Position numbers and translations under genes: made by a program. Of a DNA stretch of 6,518 bases, positions 4,071-6,518 are shown piece after piece. Origin of the DNA: Flavobacteriaceae bacterium (lineage in GTDB: Bacteria; Bacteroidota; Bacteroidia; Flavobacteriales; Flavobacteriaceae); contig JABDLH010000253.1 in assembly GCA_013003145.1 (NCBI GenBank), positions 1 through 6,518 on the forward strand, written 5' to 3'. The notes under the pieces were generated by a model that was not told the origin of the DNA, made no database searches, and saw only the letters and a program-made list of their open reading frames with translations. Numbering within the stretch: position 1 is the stretch's first letter; every line of letters starts with the position of its first letter.

Positions 4071-4748
4071 TTACAGGGACTTAAATCCAAATACTCCTGA
4101 TTCCGAGCGGTTACCTTGCCGGTCTATGGTGACCACCTTCCAGTAATACACCGTATCAGCTGCAACCGAAACTTTATAACTGGAGGTAGAAGGTCCTAAA
4201 GATGCCTCTAAAGTTTCAGGCGGATCGGTCTCCGAAAAATAAATCTCGTACAGGGCAATGTCGTTATCCACATCGGCTCCATCCCACTGTAAGGTCACTT
4301 CATTATTGATATCACGCACCACAGAAGCCCCAGATTTTGGACTGATTACCGCAGCAGGGAAAGGTGCATAGTTGGTCTGGGATCCTGCATTATAGAATTT
4401 CCAGGTAGCACTTGTCGCACTTTCATCAGTCTGGGTATTCCTTGAAATAATAACCCAGGAATAGGGCGTACCCTTTAATATGGGTAGTTTGGCAGACAGT
4501 TGTTCCGTTCTCAGCGATTGCCCCACATTGGTCAGCAAATTCACTACTCTTAATTCGTAGTCCTTAGTGTTCGCCCCGGCTGCCCAGCGAAACTCTACCT
4601 CACTGGTAAGATCCGACAATACTCTCCCCTCGGTACATTCACTATTCTCTAATGGGAACAATAGCTTAGCCGCCTTAGGGGGTTTTGGATCGTCCTTGCC
4701 GCAAGCAAAGAGGATAATTGCCAATAAGAGCATTACCATCTTTTTCAT
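4071..4748 (-). CDS. surface-type lipoprotein with two FN3-like domains
   Basis: The 225-residue protein starts with a lipoprotein signal peptide: MKK, a hydrophobic segment (residues 4-15) and the lipobox LFAC with lipidated C16. The GKDD after the cysteine resembles the acidic lipoprotein export signal that sends Bacteroidota lipoproteins to the outer face of the outer membrane. Two immunoglobulin/fibronectin III-like beta domains follow (about 27-120 and 129-225). Each has the pattern 'P-G, V-W, YELR/YEIY, YSWVI/YYWKV' with paired tryptophans (W55/W98 and W155/W203). No catalytic motif is present, so a binding or scaffolding role on the surface is likely. Its ATG overlaps the stop of the upstream P-domain gene by four bases (ATGA), implying coupled translation and a shared function. 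Confidence 0.8.
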   Translation of the reverse strand: MKKMVMLLLAIILFACGKDDPKPPKAAKLLFPLENSECTEGRVLSDLTSEVEFRWAAGANTKDYELRVVNLLTNVGQSLRTEQLSAKLPILKGTPYSWVIISRNTQTDESATSATWKFYNAGSQTNYAPFPAAVISPKSGASVVRDINNEVTLQWDGADVDNDIALYEIYFSETDPPETLEASLGPSTSSYKVSVAADTVYYWKVVTIDRQGNRSESGVFGFKSL

Positions 4749-6518
4749 CGCTTTACAATTTTAAATGTTCTGGACCCAGACTGGTCTTCTACCCTGACCA
4801 GGTATATCCCGGCAGGCCAACCTGTCAGATCTACTTTTACCTCCCCATCCAGAACGGGGTAATATGCTTGTTTAAGAAGGCTCCCGCTGGCATTAAAAAT
4901 GGAAAGCTGTTGCCTCTGCTGCGTACGGCCTATATAGATTGCCGTCTCGTTAATGAAGGGGTTTGGATAGACCAGGTCCGGCCCGGGTACAAATATTTCT
5001 TCCTCGAAAATGCCCTGGCACGTCTTATTGGTACTAACCCTTATAAGATTGTTCCCCTCCTTGAGTTCAACACTATATTGATCGCCTTCCACCTGAGTCA
5101 GCAGTCCGTTCAATTCTATATTATACAATTCGGCTCCGTCCAGCGTTAAATTTAAACGACTTCCATCTGCATTCAGTTGAGAGAATACAGAAAGTGGTGG
5201 CGGTTCATCCACCACGACTTCAAAACAGTAGGTTTCGTAAACAATAGGACCGTCCGTTGCCTGTATACAAATCTCGTAGGTCCCTGCGGACAGTGAGCCT
5301 AGCTCATAACTCGTCATAAAGGATGCACTTTCATTAAGGCCGTTGCCCAGCACGGTAAGCTGGTAGTCCAGTACCGCCTCTGCCGTAATAAACACCCTAC
5401 CGTCATTACTGTTGATACAACTTTCACTATCGACAGAAATCCTGAAGTTTTCCTGTGGTAAACGATAAACGGCGCAGCCGTCCGTATCTACTTCAACACC
5501 CGGAGGGGTACCGAGGCAAAGATCGTCTCCATCATCAAAGATACCGTCTCCATCTGCATCAGGTCTGAAATCCCCTTCCACACACATATCCAGTGTAAAA
5601 GAATTCAATGCACCGCCGTCAGCGGGAGCACTGTCGAACACCCTAAGTGTCCAGGTTCCCACTATTGACTCGCCCTTAAACGAAGAAAGTGAACCCAGTG
5701 GTTTCACCCTACCGCTGATTGCAGGGTTATTGCCGCATACCAGGGTTTCCCCATCGTCATCAAAGACAGCATCCATATTCCTTAGTTCGCCGCATGTATT
5801 AGAAACGAGAACCACAGTAGTTCCTCCCGGCGATTCCAGGCTTACGATAAGATCCCCCAGGAAAGTATGATCAATGTCCAGGGAAACGTCCACATCAGAT
5901 ACCGGCAGATCTTCTAAGAAGGTAATGGTCGATGTCACGGTAGGTGTACCTGAAGATGAAATGCTCAGGGGCAGGCCTGTTGCCGATTTGCTTTTACAGG
6001 ATATTGATATGGTAGAAAAAGTGAAGGCTGTACTAAAGTTACCTTCACCACAGGAGTTTTTGCCTTTAACCCTCCAATAATATGTTTCAGAGGGAATTAA
6101 ATTCTGCGGCAGGTAGCGCGGAAATATGACCTCTGCCGATTCTACAATCGTAGAAAAACCTGCATCAGTTGCTATTTGTAGCTCGTAACTCGAATTTCCC
6201 GGGTCTGCGACCCATTCCAAAGGCACTTGCACGCTTGTTCCGGTGGCACCATCCAAAGGCGAACTAAGCGTAATATCGGCGTAGGTATCACTGAGCACCC
6301 GGAGCTCCATGTCTACGTTTCTGCTTAGGCTGGCCGATGTGCCCGTTATTGTAAAAGGGTAGGTTCCTGTACTCACTCCGGCAATATTTGAAATGTCCAG
6401 GGTAACCGCTGTACTATCCGCTGTTGCACTTAATGGTGAAAATACCGCGTTCAATTCCGGCGGAAGTCCACTGGCAGAAAAGCTTACTTCTTCATTGAAG
6501 CCCCCGAAAGTGAAATAA
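4745..6518 (-). CDS. T9SS-secreted P-domain protein, C-terminal part (partial)
   Basis: The frame is open to the window edge: 590 codons are visible and the true start lies outside. The protein is secreted by the type IX system. In order it contains an Ig-like segment with SFSASGLPPELNAVF (about 1-75); an FN3-like domain (about 86-170) with YELQIATDAGF and YYWRVKGKN; a proprotein convertase P-domain (about 171-316) with HTFLGDLIVSLESPGGT and GTWTLRVFDSAPADGG; a thrombospondin type 3-like calcium loop DADGDGIFDDGDD (320-332) with two cysteines after it; a beta-rich region; and a C-terminal sorting domain (about 516-590) starting PNPF and ending in GIYLVRVEDQSGSRTFKIVKR-type sequence. This domain order is typical of secreted metalloproteases (reprolysin-like or similar) of Flavobacteriia, so a protease domain upstream is likely but not seen. 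The downstream lipoprotein overlaps its stop by ATGA. Confidence 0.88.
   Translation of the reverse strand, partial: YFTFGGFNEEVSFSASGLPPELNAVFSPLSATADSTAVTLDISNIAGVSTGTYPFTITGTSASLSRNVDMELRVLSDTYADITLSSPLDGATGTSVQVPLEWVADPGNSSYELQIATDAGFSTIVESAEVIFPRYLPQNLIPSETYYWRVKGKNSCGEGNFSTAFTFSTISISCKSKSATGLPLSISSSGTPTVTSTITFLEDLPVSDVDVSLDIDHTFLGDLIVSLESPGGTTVVLVSNTCGELRNMDAVFDDDGETLVCGNNPAISGRVKPLGSLSSFKGESIVGTWTLRVFDSAPADGGALNSFTLDMCVEGDFRPDADGDGIFDDGDDLCLGTPPGVEVDTDGCAVYRLPQENFRISVDSESCINSNDGRVFITAEAVLDYQLTVLGNGLNESASFMTSYELGSLSAGTYEICIQATDGPIVYETYCFEVVVDEPPPLSVFSQLNADGSRLNLTLDGAELYNIELNGLLTQVEGDQYSVELKEGNNLIRVSTNKTCQGIFEEEIFVPGPDLVYPNPFINETAIYIGRTQQRQQLSIFNASGSLLKQAYYPVLDGEVKVDLTGWPAGIYLVRVEDQSGSRTFKIVKR

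Noticed and set aside
6452..6454. TTG start codon of the large minus-strand protein
   Set aside because: The frame stays open to the window edge with good Ig-like sequence upstream (FSASGLPPELN), so this TTG is an internal leucine codon.

Overview
The window looks like chromosome from a member of the Bacteroidota, most likely Flavobacteriaceae. The evidence is a protein with a type IX secretion C-terminal sorting domain, a surface-type lipoprotein with an acidic export signal, several TAnnTTTG-type promoter boxes, weak Shine-Dalgarno sequences, and the prs - rplY (CTC-type L25) - pth gene order. No database search was possible, so the assignment rests on recognised motifs.

Layout. Positions 1-137 hold the N-terminus of a membrane-anchored TolB-like/TPR-type protein on the minus strand. 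A 337-bp divergent intergenic region (138-474) carries two perfect inverted repeats and a possible 19-codon leader ORF whose stop overlaps the start of a DUF2237 gene (475-837, plus). Positions 854-1568 (minus) are a rearranged tRNA-Leu locus. It holds one intact tRNA-Leu(CAA), a damaged tRNA copy, two 5' tRNA-Leu fragments, two near-identical terminators and a small GIY-YIG nuclease gene. Positions 1694-3341 carry prs and rplY and end in a strong terminator, followed by pth (3440-4069). From 4071 to the window end (minus) lies the C-terminal part of a large secreted P-domain protein, followed by a translationally coupled lipoprotein.

The most interesting part is the tRNA-Leu region. A 20-bp palindrome (CCTGCCTGCCGGCAGGCAGG, one copy with a single change) sits at exactly the same junction of the tRNA D-arm in three separate tRNA-Leu copies, with no target duplication. 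Comparison with the intact neighbour shows each as a clean 20-bp insertion. Two of these interrupted 5' tRNA fragments are 55-bp direct repeats, 54/55 identical and 331 bp apart. The space between them is filled almost completely by an 86-residue GIY-YIG nuclease gene whose stop codon touches the downstream repeat. This suggests a minimal tRNA-associated mobile or homing unit (tRNA fragment + palindrome + nuclease) placed between a tRNA promoter and the surviving functional tRNA.

The other genes are housekeeping (PRPP synthesis, ribosomal protein L25, peptidyl-tRNA hydrolase) or envelope/secretion functions and look ordinary apart from their junctions: a 1-bp gap between converging stop codons, an ATGA overlap, and a promoter box inside a terminator tail.
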